Assembly (NCBI GenBank): GCA_963834825.1
Contig: CAWICZ010000003.1
Span: 62,001-126,000 of the forward strand
Length of the DNA stretch: 64,000 nucleotides
Source of the DNA: JACDAN01 sp963834825
Lineage (GTDB): Bacteria > Actinomycetota > Thermoleophilia > Gaiellales > Gaiellaceae
Direction: 5' to 3'
The notes under the pieces are model-generated. The model did not search any database. It was given only the letters and a program-made list of their open reading frames with translations, and was not told where the DNA came from. How positions within the stretch are numbered: position 1 is the stretch's first letter; each line of letters starts with the position of its first letter. The position numbers were made by a program, and so were the translations under genes. Below are positions 40,074 to 47,656 of the stretch, piece by piece.

Positions 40074-40094
40074 ACTCTAGGACGCGTAGCGTTG
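40074..40094 (-). promoter_or_regulatory. 21-bp intergenic motif after rpsD (copy also after fusA)
   Basis: Plus-strand ACTCTAGGACGCGTAGCGTTG lies 1 nt beyond the rpsD stop and matches 18 of 21 bases at 56072-56092, which follows fusA. The AACGC-TA-CGCGT palindromic core suggests a processing or regulatory element in the operon gaps. Confidence 0.5.
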
Positions 40095-40095
40095 G

Positions 40096-40716
40096 TTACT
40101 TCGAGTAGAGCTCGACGATGAGCTGTTCCTGGACGGGCGTGTCGATCTCGCCTCGCTCGGGCCACTTGAGCACCTTGCCGGTGATGTTCTCGTGGTCGGC
40201 CTGGAGCCACGGGGCGACCGAGGCCGTCAGATCGGTCGCATCGCGGATGACCTGCTCGGCCGGGCTTCCGGGCGCCATCGTGACGACGTCGTCCGGCTTG
40301 ATCTGGCAGCTCGGGATGTTCACGCGCCGGCCGTTGACGTGAAAGTGGCCGTGGCGCACGAGTTGCCGCGCCTGCGCCCGTGAGGCGGCGAAGCCGAGGC
40401 GGTAAACGATGTTGTCGAGCCGCGTCTCGAGCAGCCTGAGCAGGTTCTCGCCCGTGATCCCTGATCCGCGCGCCGCCTTCGTGTAGTAGGTGCGGAACTG
40501 CTTCTCCAGCAGGCCGTAGTAGCGCCGGGCCTTCTGCTTCTCGCGCAGCTGGAGCAGGTACTCGGACTGCTTGATGCGGCCGCGACCGTGTTCCCCCGGC
40601 GGGTAGCTGCGGCGCTCGACCGAGCACTTCTCGGTCAGGCAGCGCTCGCCCTTCAGGAACAGCTTCATCCCCTCGCGGCGGCAAAAGCGACACTTCGGAC
40701 CGATCGACCTGGCCAT
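40096..40716 (-). CDS. rpsD: 30S ribosomal protein S4 (zinc-binding form)
   Basis: Primary 16S-binding protein; in several bacteria it represses its own operon. The 206-aa sequence begins MARSIGPKCRFCRREGMKLF with four cysteines (C9, C12, and two in ERCLTEKC), a C+ zinc knuckle. The S4 RNA-binding domain is RLDNIVYRLGFAASRAQARQ. Start ATG 40716 has GGGAGGGG 5-12 nt upstream, and that Shine-Dalgarno is paired in the 15-bp stem of the preceding structured gap. Confidence 0.98.
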   Translation of the reverse strand: MARSIGPKCRFCRREGMKLFLKGERCLTEKCSVERRSYPPGEHGRGRIKQSEYLLQLREKQKARRYYGLLEKQFRTYYTKAARGSGITGENLLRLLETRLDNIVYRLGFAASRAQARQLVRHGHFHVNGRRVNIPSCQIKPDDVVTMAPGSPAEQVIRDATDLTASVAPWLQADHENITGKVLKWPERGEIDTPVQEQLIVELYSK

Positions 40717-40882
40717 TAGTGCCCCTCCCAGTAGTGCCGCCGAGTTTCTGGGTCGCGAGCACCAAGCCAGAGTTCGCACGCCGACGAGGCAAGGCTGGAC
40801 AGCCTTGGTGAGGAGGTGGGTGAGCTCTGGCGCCGCGTGATCGCGGGCCAGAAGCCGGCATGTACTGCTGGGAGGGGCACTA
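40717..40882 (-). promoter_or_regulatory. structured rpsK-rpsD gap, candidate S4 autoregulatory leader (or MITE)
   Basis: The 166-nt element is closed by a perfect 15-bp inverted repeat TAGTGCCCCTCCCAG (40717-40731)/CTGGGAGGGGCACTA (40868-40882). Inside are GCCAGAG/CTCTGGC (40766-40772/40825-40831) and a perfect 8-bp hairpin CAAGGCTG/CAGCCTTG (40790-40797/40800-40807, loop GA). A competing stem uses the same CTGG (40827-40830) with CCAG (40848-40851) around CGCG/CGCG. The outer stem covers the rpsK stop codon at one end and the rpsD ribosome-binding site at the other. Most gaps in this operon are under 20 nt. Confidence 0.7.
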
Positions 40883-41284
40883 AACGCGCCTCCGCTTCTT
40901 CTGCCGGACGCCGTTGTGCGCTTGCGGGGTCACATCCTTGACGCCGAGGATCTCGAGCCCGGCCGCCTGCAGCGAACGAATCGCCGTCTCGCGACCTGAG
41001 CCGGGGCCCTTGACGAAGACCTCGACCTTCTGGAGGCCGTGCTCCATGCCCTTTCGCGCGCAGGCGTCGGCTGTCACCTGCGCCGCGAACGGCGTCGACT
41101 TCCGGGAGCCCTTGAAGCCGGCCGAGCCGGCGGACTCCCACACGATGACGGCGCCGTCCTTGTCGGTCAGCGTGACGATCGTGTTGTTGAACGACGTCTT
41201 GATGTGCGCCTGGCCGATGGCGATGTTCTTCTTGACGCGGCGGCGGGTACGCCCGCGGGTGGCTTGTCTGCGAGGAGGCGCCAT
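40880..41284 (-). CDS. rpsK: 30S ribosomal protein S11
   Basis: Platform protein of the 30S subunit, 134 aa. The family core is KNIAIGQAHIKTSFNNTIVT, GFKGSRKSTPFAAQ, and the C-terminal DVTPQAHNGVRQKKRRRV. The N-terminus is rich in Arg (TRGRTRRRVKK). The stop codon is inside the outer stem of the structured rpsK-rpsD gap. Confidence 0.98.
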   Translation of the reverse strand: MAPPRRQATRGRTRRRVKKNIAIGQAHIKTSFNNTIVTLTDKDGAVIVWESAGSAGFKGSRKSTPFAAQVTADACARKGMEHGLQKVEVFVKGPGSGRETAIRSLQAAGLEILGVKDVTPQAHNGVRQKKRRRV

Positions 41285-41286
41285 GG

Positions 41287-41670
41287 CTACGTCTTCTGAG
41301 GTGCCTTCTTGCCGCGGCCGACGGTCTTCTTCGGGCCCTTCCGCGTTCGCGCGTTCGTCTTCGTGCGCTGCCCGTTGACCGGTAGCCCGCGCCGGTGCCG
41401 CAGACCACGGTAGGCGCCGATCTCGGAGAGACGCTTGATCGCCTGCGTGCGCTCACGGCGAAGGTCACCCTCGACCTGGAGGCTGCCGTCGATGTACTCG
41501 CGGAGCTTCGTGATCTCGGGATCGGTCAGATCGCGCACCTTCTCGGCGGGCGAGAGCCCGGTCGCCTTGCAGACCTGGAGCGCGGTGGAGCGGCCGATGC
41601 CGAAGATGTAGGTCAGCCCGATCTCGAGGTTCTTGTCACGCGGGAGATTGACGCCGGCGATTCGTGCCAT
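41287..41670 (-). CDS. rpsM: 30S ribosomal protein S13
   Basis: Head protein of the 30S contacting the P-site tRNA, 127 aa. It starts MARIAGVNLPRDKNLEIGLT with YIFGIGRSTA, YRGLRHRRGLPVNGQRTKTN and a basic tail (RKGPKKTVGRGKKAPQK). It opens the S13-S11-S4-alpha-L17 block directly after rpmJ (9-nt gap). Confidence 0.98.
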   Translation of the reverse strand: MARIAGVNLPRDKNLEIGLTYIFGIGRSTALQVCKATGLSPAEKVRDLTDPEITKLREYIDGSLQVEGDLRRERTQAIKRLSEIGAYRGLRHRRGLPVNGQRTKTNARTRKGPKKTVGRGKKAPQKT

Positions 41671-41679
41671 AGCTGGTTT

Positions 41680-41793
41680 CTATCCCTGCCTTTGCTTGTG
41701 TCGCGGGTTGGTGCAGATGACCATGACGTGACCATGCCGCTTGATCACGCGGCAGCGCTCGCACATCGGTTTGACTGATGCTCTGACTTTCAT
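41680..41793 (-). CDS. rpmJ: 50S ribosomal protein L36 (zinc-binding form)
   Basis: A 37-aa protein, MKVRASVKPMCERCRVIKRH, continuing to TNPRHKQRQG. The CxxC plus Cys and His ligands (CERC, VIC, NPRH) mark the Zn-binding form. Its start ATG lies in the second unit of a 17-bp tandem duplication that also contains the infA stop codon. Confidence 0.97.
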   Translation of the reverse strand: MKVRASVKPMCERCRVIKRHGHVMVICTNPRHKQRQG

Positions 41794-41820
41794 CGGTGCC
41801 TATCTTTCATCGGTGCCTAT
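41787..41820. repeat. 17-bp tandem duplication at the infA-rpmJ junction
   Basis: CTTTCATCGGTGCCTAT occurs twice back to back (41787-41803, 41804-41820). On the coding strand each unit contains CACCGATGAAAG. In the first the TGA ends infA and overlaps an ATG; in the second the ATG starts rpmJ. The ancestral junction was probably an ATGA overlap. Confidence 0.85.
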
Positions 41821-42028
41821 AGGTGATGCGCCCACGCGAGAGGTCGTATGGAGAGAGCTCGACCTTGACCCTGTCGCCCGGAAGGATGCGGATGTAGTTC
41901 TTGCGCATCTTCCCGGAGATCTTCGCGAGCACCTCGTGGCCGCCATCCACCTGGATGCGGAACATCGTGCTCGGCAGAGCCTCGACAACCTCGCCCTCTA
42001 CCTCGATCTTCTCTTCCTTCTGGGCCAT
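41807..42028 (-). CDS. infA: translation initiation factor IF-1
   Basis: A 73-aa OB-fold protein binding the A site during initiation. MAQKEEKIEVEGEVVEALPS, MFRIQVDGGHEVLAKISGKM and LPGDRVKVELSPYDL are diagnostic. It has a perfect AGGAGG ribosome-binding site ending 1 nt before the ATG, unusually close. A 77-nt leader runs from the candidate promoter at 42112-42120, with a CCGCGC/GCGCGG hairpin at 42046-42062. Confidence 0.98.
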   Translation of the reverse strand: MAQKEEKIEVEGEVVEALPSTMFRIQVDGGHEVLAKISGKMRKNYIRILPGDRVKVELSPYDLSRGRITYRHR

Positions 42029-42111
42029 ACCTCCTCACACGGAAACCGCGCCCGGAGCGCGGTCTTCAGGACAAACGAACACAGCGCAGTTGGGCCTGCG
42101 CCGAGCGAAAA

Positions 42112-42120
42112 ATGGTAGCA
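42112..42120 (-). promoter_or_regulatory. candidate extended -10 promoter of the infA-rpmJ-rpsM operon
   Basis: The minus strand reads TGCTACCAT (TGnTAnnnT) within GCTTTTGCTACCAT. Nearly the same string, GCTTTGCTACCAT, lies upstream of rpsL at 59100-59112. It is the only gap of more than 100 bp between map and infA. Confidence 0.45.
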
Positions 42121-42146
42121 AAAGCGCTCTTCCTGATTGAGTGGCC

Positions 42147-42917
42147 CTACCGCGCCCGAACCGGCGCCATCGTCAGGATTCTGGGCCCCTCTTCGGTCAC
42201 TGCGACCGTATGCTCGAAGTGTGCGGAGAGCGAGCCGTCGGCGGTCGCGATCGTCCACTGATCGGGCCTGACGACCACGTCCTGCCCGCCGGCGTTGATC
42301 ATCGGCTCGATCGCCAGCGTCATCCCGGGCGCGAGTGTCGGGCCTCGTCCCGGCTCGCCGTAGTTGGGGATCTGCGGGTCCTCGTGCATCGACCGGCCGA
42401 CGCCGTGTCCGACGAGGCTCTTGACGACGGAGAACCCTGCCTCCTCGGTGACACGCTGAACCGCGTGCGAGATGTCGGTGAGCTTCCCGCCGCTACGGGC
42501 CTGCTCGATGCCGGCATGGAGCGCCGCCTCGCACACCTCGAGGAGCCGCTCGGCGCCGGGGTCGATCTCGCCGACCGGGAACGTGAACGCCGAGTCGGCG
42601 ACGTAGCCGTCGAGCGTGACGCCGACGTCCACCGAGAGCACGTCGCCTTCCTTGAGCTCGTACCCGTTCGGGATCCCGTGCACGACGACGTCGTTCGGCG
42701 ACGTACAGATCGAGGCCGGATAGGGATACGGGCCGCGGTAGCCCTTGAATGTCGGTATGCCGCCGCGCGAGCGGATGAACTCATCGGCGATCCGGTCGAG
42801 CTCGCCGGTCGTCGTCCCCGCACTGATGTGCCGGCCGAGCAACGCCAGGGTCTCGGCGACGACTTCGCCCGCGCGGGCCATCAGCTCGAGCTCGTTGCTC
42901 GACTTCCTGATGATCAT
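42147..42917 (-). CDS. map: methionine aminopeptidase type I
   Basis: Removes the initiator Met from nascent proteins. The 256-aa pita-bread fold has metal ligands Asp in LSVDVGVTLDGYVADSAF, His in LVGHGVGRSMHEDPQIPNYG, Glu in AIEPMINAG and Glu in VTEEGPRIL. ATG 42917 overlaps the adk stop (ATGA). The secY-adk-map-infA order is the classical spc-operon tail. Confidence 0.97.
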   Translation of the reverse strand: MIIRKSSNELELMARAGEVVAETLALLGRHISAGTTTGELDRIADEFIRSRGGIPTFKGYRGPYPYPASICTSPNDVVVHGIPNGYELKEGDVLSVDVGVTLDGYVADSAFTFPVGEIDPGAERLLEVCEAALHAGIEQARSGGKLTDISHAVQRVTEEAGFSVVKSLVGHGVGRSMHEDPQIPNYGEPGRGPTLAPGMTLAIEPMINAGGQDVVVRPDQWTIATADGSLSAHFEHTVAVTEEGPRILTMAPVRAR

Positions 42918-43492
42918 GATCTGCTGGCCACCTGATCGAGTGCCTCCTGAAGCTCCGCGAAGACCTCGTTGACCGAGTTGTCCGCGTGGATGCCGACGAG
43001 ATTGCCATGAAGACGGTAGTGCTCGATCAGCGGTTCCGTCTCCTCGTGGTAGAGCGCGAGCCGGCGAGCGATTGGCTCCGGCGTGTCATCGCTGCGGTTC
43101 TCGAGCTCGGCGCGCCTCATCAGCCGCTCGGTCGCGACGTCGTCTGAGAGCTGAAACTCGAACACGATCGAGAGCTCGCGGCCGATCTCCGACAGCATCG
43201 TGTCGAGCGCGTCCGCCTGAGCCGAGGTCCGGGGGAACCCGTCGAGGATGAAGCCCTCGGCGGTGTCCTCCTCGCCGAGCCGCTCGCGGATCAGGTCGAT
43301 CATCAGGTCGTCGGGCACGAGCCGGCCGCTCCGGACGATCGGCTTCACCCTCTGCCCGAGCTCGGTTTCCTGATCGATCGCCGTCCGGAGCATCTCGCCG
43401 GTCGCGATGTGAGGGATCCCGTACTCGGCCTCGATCCGCTTCGCCTGCGTGCCCTTTCCGGAGCCTTGCGGCCCCAGCAGTAGGACGTTCAC
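42914..43492 (-). CDS. adk: adenylate kinase
   Basis: ATP + AMP to 2 ADP. P-loop LLGPQGSGKGTQAKRI, NMP-binding region ATGEMLRTAIDQETELG, FILDGFPRTSAQADAL and the short-lid form RSDDTPEPIARRLALYHEET. At 192 aa it is a lid-less short type. GTG 43492 abuts the secY stop with no gap. Confidence 0.97.
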   Translation of the reverse strand: MNVLLLGPQGSGKGTQAKRIEAEYGIPHIATGEMLRTAIDQETELGQRVKPIVRSGRLVPDDLMIDLIRERLGEEDTAEGFILDGFPRTSAQADALDTMLSEIGRELSIVFEFQLSDDVATERLMRRAELENRSDDTPEPIARRLALYHEETEPLIEHYRLHGNLVGIHADNSVNEVFAELQEALDQVASRS

Positions 43493-44749
43493 CTACTTCA
43501 GGAAGCCTTCGTAGGAGCGCATCATCATCTGCGACTCCATCTGCCGCATCGTGTCGAGCGCGACCCCGACGGCGATCAGAACGGACGTGCCGCCGAGAGC
43601 TCCGGCCAGCGCCTGGGAAACGCCGGTGTACGCAATCACCAGGCTGGGCAAGGTGGCGACAATCGCCAGGTAGATCGCTCCCGGCAACGTCAGCCGCGTC
43701 AGCACGCGATCGAGGTACTGCGCGGTCGGCGGCCCTGGCCGGATGCCGGGGATGTAGCCGCCATGCTTCCGCAGGTTGTCGGCCTGGTCGACGGGGTTGA
43801 ACTGCACCGCCGTGTAGAAGAACGTAAAGATCACGATCAGCGCTGCCTGCAGCAGCAGGTACGACCAGTCCGTGTACGAGAAGTACTTGTTGATGAAGCT
43901 CTGCGTCTGCGGGAAGTACTGCGCGATCGTCGGTGGGAAGGCCATCACGGCGGCCGCGAAGATGACCGGAATGACGCCGGCCATGTTCACGCGCAGCGGC
44001 ATGTAGGTCGAGCCGCCTGTCGTCATCCGCCGGCCGACCATCCGCTTCGCGTACTGGATCGGGATCCGGCGCTGGCCCTCCTGGATGAAGACGACGGCGA
44101 CGACGACGCCGACGGCCATCAGCGGGAAGAAGAGCCGCTCGAAGATGCCGCCCTCGACCCATGCCCGAATGCCGAGCGGCAGGCCGGTGAGGATCGAGGC
44201 GAAGATCAGCAGCGAGATCCCGTTGCCGATCCCACGCTTCGTGATCAGCTCGCCCATCCACATCAGGAGTGTGCAGCCGGCGGTGAGTGTCAGGACAATC
44301 AGCGCGCCGCGGCCGAAGTTGGCATCGAGTGCGCCCGTACGCTGGAACAGGAACGCGAAGCCCATCGCCTGAGCGGCCGCGAGCACCACGGTCAGGTAGC
44401 GCGTGTACTGGTTGATCTTGGCGTAGCCGGCCTCGCCTTCCTTCTGAAGCTGCTCGAGGCGCGGAATCACGACCGTCATCAGCTGGAGGATGATCGACGC
44501 CGTGACGTACGGCATGATCCCGAGCGCGAAGATCGCGAACTGGGAGAGCGCGCCGCCCGAGAACAGGTTCAGGAGCGCGAGCACCGTTCCACCGGCCGAC
44601 GAGTTGAAGTAGTTCTCGACCGTCTCCGAGTTGACGCCCGGCGCAGGGATCCACGAGCCCAGGCGGTAGAGGAGGAGGATCACCGCCGTGAAGAGAACGC
44701 GGCGCCGAAGCTCGGGCACGCGCCACGCGTTCGTCAGCCAGGAGAACAT
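43493..44749 (-). CDS. secY: protein translocase subunit SecY
   Basis: Central pore of the Sec translocon with ten TM helices; 418 aa. The N-terminus is AWRVPELRRRVLFTAVILLL, with the plug and TM2 region around NYFNSSAGGTVLALLNLFSG and the cytoplasmic loop IPGIRPGPPTAQYLDRVL. It starts at ATG 44749 immediately after the rplO stop. Confidence 0.98.
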   Translation of the reverse strand: MFSWLTNAWRVPELRRRVLFTAVILLLYRLGSWIPAPGVNSETVENYFNSSAGGTVLALLNLFSGGALSQFAIFALGIMPYVTASIILQLMTVVIPRLEQLQKEGEAGYAKINQYTRYLTVVLAAAQAMGFAFLFQRTGALDANFGRGALIVLTLTAGCTLLMWMGELITKRGIGNGISLLIFASILTGLPLGIRAWVEGGIFERLFFPLMAVGVVVAVVFIQEGQRRIPIQYAKRMVGRRMTTGGSTYMPLRVNMAGVIPVIFAAAVMAFPPTIAQYFPQTQSFINKYFSYTDWSYLLLQAALIVIFTFFYTAVQFNPVDQADNLRKHGGYIPGIRPGPPTAQYLDRVLTRLTLPGAIYLAIVATLPSLVIAYTGVSQALAGALGGTSVLIAVGVALDTMRQMESQMMMRSYEGFLK

Positions 44750-45349
44750 CTACGCGGTTTCGGCGGCCTCGTCCGCTTCCGCAGCGGCTTCCGGCTCGGC
44801 CGACTCCTCTTCTTCCTCGGGCGGTGGCGCCGCGGCCTGAGGCTTCTTGCGGGCCTTCTTGATCTTCGGCTCCTTCAGAGCAGTCACCGAGCCGCCGGCG
44901 CCCTCGATCTTCTCTCGCGCCGAGGCCGAGAACGCATGGGCGGTGACGGTGAGCTTCTTCGTGAGCTCGCCGTAGCCGAGGATCTTCACCTCGACCCTCG
45001 CGTTGCGGATCAGGCCCGCCTCCGAGAGCAGCGCCGGCGTTACGTCGGTGCCCGCGTCGAACCGCTCGAGATCGCGGACGTTGACTCCGGCCATGAACGT
45101 CCGGTGCGGCCCGATCGGCATCGCGTCCTTCGAGTACGGGCCGCGCTGCTTGCCGAGTCGCATGTAGATCGGCATCTGGCCGCCCTCGAACCCGGCGCGC
45201 ATCTTGTGCGAGCCCGAGCGCGCCTTCTGGCCCTTGATTCCGCGGCCGGCATAGCGACCCTTGCCCGAGCCCATGCCACGGCCGATCCGCTTGCGAGCCT
45301 TGCGCGGGGACGCGGGCTTCAGATTGGAGAGATTGAGCTGCTCGGGCAT
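44750..45349 (-). CDS. rplO: 50S ribosomal protein L15 with acidic C-terminal tail
   Basis: Assembly-late 50S protein; 199 aa versus the usual about 145-150. The core begins MPEQLNLSNLKPASPRKARK with GRGMGSGKGRYAGRGIKGQK. After about residue 150 it continues with a Lys patch and then a Glu/Ala-rich tail (PPPEEEEESAEPEAAAEADE). The tail belongs to a pattern of appended low-complexity segments on several ribosomal proteins here. Confidence 0.97.
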   Translation of the reverse strand: MPEQLNLSNLKPASPRKARKRIGRGMGSGKGRYAGRGIKGQKARSGSHKMRAGFEGGQMPIYMRLGKQRGPYSKDAMPIGPHRTFMAGVNVRDLERFDAGTDVTPALLSEAGLIRNARVEVKILGYGELTKKLTVTAHAFSASAREKIEGAGGSVTALKEPKIKKARKKPQAAAPPPEEEEESAEPEAAAEADEAAETA

Positions 45350-45360
45350 GGCTTTCCGGT

Positions 45361-45546
45361 CTAGTCCTCGCCCTCGACCCGGACGAGGTGGCGAACCAAC
45401 CTCAGCATACCGGCGGTTTCGGGGCTCTCCGGGCGCTCGACGGAGCGTCCGATTTTGCCGAGCCCCAGGGCGCGCAGGGTGCCGCGATGGCGCTGCGTCT
45501 GGCCGATCTCGCTGCGGATCTGGGTGATCTTCAGCGTCTTACTCAC
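45361..45546 (-). CDS. rpmD: 50S ribosomal protein L30
   Basis: A 61-aa protein, SKTLKITQIRSEIGQTQRHR, then TLRALGLGKIGRSVERPESP, the L30 signature. It overlaps the rpsE stop by 8 bp. GC content and codon use match its neighbours. Confidence 0.96.
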   Translation of the reverse strand: MSKTLKITQIRSEIGQTQRHRGTLRALGLGKIGRSVERPESPETAGMLRLVRHLVRVEGED

Positions 45547-46138
45547 TCGGCGTCTCCTCCGCCGCGGCGGCGACCGGTTCCGGCGCTGCGGCAGCCTCCC
45601 CCTCTTGCTCCTGCGGCTCCTCGCCGGGCTCCTGCTTCGGTACCGGGAGTACCTGAGTGATCGTCAACCCGCGCGCCTTGGCGACGTCTTCGGGCCGGCG
45701 CAGGCTCTGGAGCCCCTGCACCGTGGCCTTGAGCATGTTGACCGGGTTCGTCGTGCCGAGGCTCTTCGCGAGGATGTCGCGGACGCCCGCGAGCTCCAGC
45801 ACGGCGCGGACGCCGCCGCCCGCGATCACGCCCGTACCCTCGCTCGCCGGCCGCAACAGGACACGAGCCGCGCCGAAGCGGCCGAGGATCTCGTGCGTAA
45901 TCGTCGTCCCGTGCTTGGGCACGGTAAAGAGGTTCTTCTTGCCGTCCTCGACGGCCTTGGAGATCGCCAGCGGGACCTCGCGCGCCTTCCCGTAGCCGAC
46001 GCCGACGCGGTCGACCTCATCGCCGACGACGACGAGCGCCGTGAACGAGAACCGCCGCCCGCCCTTGACGACCTTCGCGACGCGGTTGATCTCGACGACG
46101 CGCTCTTTCAGCTCCCTCGTTTCGGCGTAGTCGCTCAA
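45539..46138 (-). CDS. rpsE: 30S ribosomal protein S5
   Basis: Decoding-fidelity protein; 199 aa. The N-terminal dsRBD-like part (LKERVVEINRVAKVVKGGRR, FSFTALVVVGDEVDRVGVGY) is followed by GTGVIAGGGVRAVLELAGV. From about residue 166 a Glu/Pro/Ala-rich tail (VPKQEPGEEPQEQEGEAAAA) extends beyond the usual C-terminus. Confidence 0.97.
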   Translation of the reverse strand: MSDYAETRELKERVVEINRVAKVVKGGRRFSFTALVVVGDEVDRVGVGYGKAREVPLAISKAVEDGKKNLFTVPKHGTTITHEILGRFGAARVLLRPASEGTGVIAGGGVRAVLELAGVRDILAKSLGTTNPVNMLKATVQGLQSLRRPEDVAKARGLTITQVLPVPKQEPGEEPQEQEGEAAAAPEPVAAAAEETPSE

Positions 46139-46488
46139 AACTCCAGACCCCCTTCTCTAGCGGCTTCGGCGAGCGCCTTCACGCGCCCGTGGTAGAGGTA
46201 GCCGCCCCGATCGAAGACCGCACCCTTGACGTCTGCCTTCTTGGCGTTCGCAGCCAGCAGCTTGCCCACTTCGGCCGCCTGGTCGGACTTGGTGCCTTTC
46301 CCGCTGCGTACGTCGAGCGAGCTCGCGGCAGCCAGCGTCCGTCCGGCGGTGTCGTCGACCAGCTGCGCCGCGATGCCGCGGTTCGAGCGGAAGACGACCA
46401 GCCGGGGGCGCTCGGCCGTGCCGGAGATGTGCTTACGAACCCGCTTGTGCCGGCGGATCCGCAGCTGTCTGGACGTCAGCTTGCTCAT
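46135..46488 (-). CDS. rplR: 50S ribosomal protein L18
   Basis: 5S rRNA-binding protein, 117 aa: RRHKRVRKHISGTAERPRLV, then VFRSNRGIAAQLVDDTAGRT and the C-terminal FDRGGYLYHGRVKALAEAAR. It overlaps rplF and rpsE by 4 bp each. Confidence 0.98.
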   Translation of the reverse strand: MSKLTSRQLRIRRHKRVRKHISGTAERPRLVVFRSNRGIAAQLVDDTAGRTLAAASSLDVRSGKGTKSDQAAEVGKLLAANAKKADVKGAVFDRGGYLYHGRVKALAEAAREGGLEF

Positions 46489-47018
46489 GCGCGCTTGCCG
46501 ACCTTCCGCCTCACGTACTCACCGACGTAGCGGATCCCCTTGCCCTTGTATGGCTCAGGCGGGCGCACGGCGCGAACCTCGGCGGCCGTCTGGCCCACCT
46601 GCTGCTTGTCGATTCCCTTGACGATGACCTCGGTCGCGGTCGGCACCTCGAAGGTGATCCCGGCGGAAGGCTCGACAACAACGGTGTGCGAGAAGCCGAC
46701 GCTGAGCTCGAGCGACTGGCCGCGCAGGGCGGCGCGGTACCCGACACCCTGGATCTCGAGCCGCTTCTCGAAACCCTTCGTGACACCCTCGACCATGTTG
46801 GCGACGAGGCTGCGTGTGAGCCCGTGGAGTGCGCGGTCGTCGCCGCGCTCGGACGGTCTCGACACGAGGATCTCACCGTTCTGCTGCTCGACCTTCATCC
46901 GCTGCGGGATCTGCTGGCTGAGCTCGCCGAGCGGCCCGTTGACCATCACGCGGCCAGGGCTCAGCGACACCGACACGCCGGCGGGGATCTCGATTGGCTT
47001 CTTTCCGATTCGACTCAT
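46485..47018 (-). CDS. rplF: 50S ribosomal protein L6
   Basis: A 177-aa two-domain protein near the factor-binding site. It starts MSRIGKKPIEIPAGVSVSLS, with GFEKRLEIQGVGYRAALRGQ and a C-terminal PYKGKGIRYVGEYVRRKVGK. A 51-nt gap with a hairpin separates it from rpsH. Confidence 0.98.
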   Translation of the reverse strand: MSRIGKKPIEIPAGVSVSLSPGRVMVNGPLGELSQQIPQRMKVEQQNGEILVSRPSERGDDRALHGLTRSLVANMVEGVTKGFEKRLEIQGVGYRAALRGQSLELSVGFSHTVVVEPSAGITFEVPTATEVIVKGIDKQQVGQTAAEVRAVRPPEPYKGKGIRYVGEYVRRKVGKRA

Positions 47019-47035
47019 ATCTCTAGTTACGCGGA

Positions 47036-47053
47036 GCCAGACTGAAGTCTGGC
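47036..47053 (-). promoter_or_regulatory. hairpin in rpsH-rplF gap
   Basis: Perfect 7-bp stem GCCAGAC/GTCTGGC with a 4-nt loop, extended by a GCGG/CCGC pairing around one mismatch. It is followed on the coding strand by CGCGTAACTAGAG, which resembles the CGCGTNCTNGAG part of the motif after rpsD and fusA. Confidence 0.45.
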
Positions 47054-47069
47054 ACCGCAGAAATTCCTT

Positions 47070-47465
47070 TCACCAGACAAAGCAAATGACCTCGCCGCCG
47101 ATGCCTTCCCGCTCGGCGGTCTTGCTCGTGACGAGGCCCTTGGACGTGGACATGATCGCCGTGCCCATCCCGCCGAGGACGCGCGGCAGGCGATCCTTGC
47201 GAGCGTACACACGGCGACCGGGCTTTGAGACGCGCTTGAGGTCGGTGATGATGCGCTCGCGGCTGGCGCCGTACTTGAGCTCGACGACGAGCAAGTCGAA
47301 GCTCTCGCCCGAGCGGACCGAGAAGCCGTTGATGTAGCCCTCCTCCTGGAGCAGGTGCGCGATCCCCACCTTCACGCGGGAGGTCGGCATCTCGACCGTC
47401 TCCTGCAGCGCCTTGTTGGCGTTGCGGATGCGCGTCAGCATGTCTGCGATCGGATCGGTCTGCAT
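47070..47465 (-). CDS. rpsH: 30S ribosomal protein S8
   Basis: Central-domain 16S-binding protein of 131 aa, a regulator of the spc operon in E. coli. MQTDPIADMLTRIRNANKAL and the C-terminal GLVTSKTAEREGIGGEVICFVW are diagnostic. It lies between rpsN and rplF in standard order. Confidence 0.98.
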   Translation of the reverse strand: MQTDPIADMLTRIRNANKALQETVEMPTSRVKVGIAHLLQEEGYINGFSVRSGESFDLLVVELKYGASRERIITDLKRVSKPGRRVYARKDRLPRVLGGMGTAIMSTSKGLVTSKTAEREGIGGEVICFVW

Positions 47466-47470
47466 TCAGC

Positions 47471-47656
47471 TCACCAGCTCGACTTGGTCATGCCGGGGAT
47501 CTCGCCGTTGTGCGCGAGCTCGCGCAGGCAGATCCGGCAGAGGCCGAACTTGCGAAAAACCGCACGCGGGCGGCCGCACCGCCGGCAGCGCGAGTAGCCC
47601 CGCACCTTGTAGCGCGGCTCCTGCTGCTGCTTGTGAACCAAAGCCTTCTTTGCCAT
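47471..47656 (-). CDS. rpsN: 30S ribosomal protein S14, type Z
   Basis: A 61-aa Zn-binding short S14, with ligands in YSRCRRCGRPRA and GLCRICLREL. MAKKALVHKQQQEPRYKVRG at the N-terminus. It starts 1 nt before the rplE stop in the spc operon. Confidence 0.97.
   Translation of the reverse strand: MAKKALVHKQQQEPRYKVRGYSRCRRCGRPRAVFRKFGLCRICLRELAHNGEIPGMTKSSW

Noticed and set aside
40717..40882. A protein-coding gene in the rpsK-rpsD gap
   Set aside because: No frame with family resemblance; the stretch is dominated by inverted repeats.
43763..45364. 533-codon plus-strand frame antisense to secY and rplO
   Set aside because: Arg/His/Asp-rich shadow; both opposite-strand genes are conserved.
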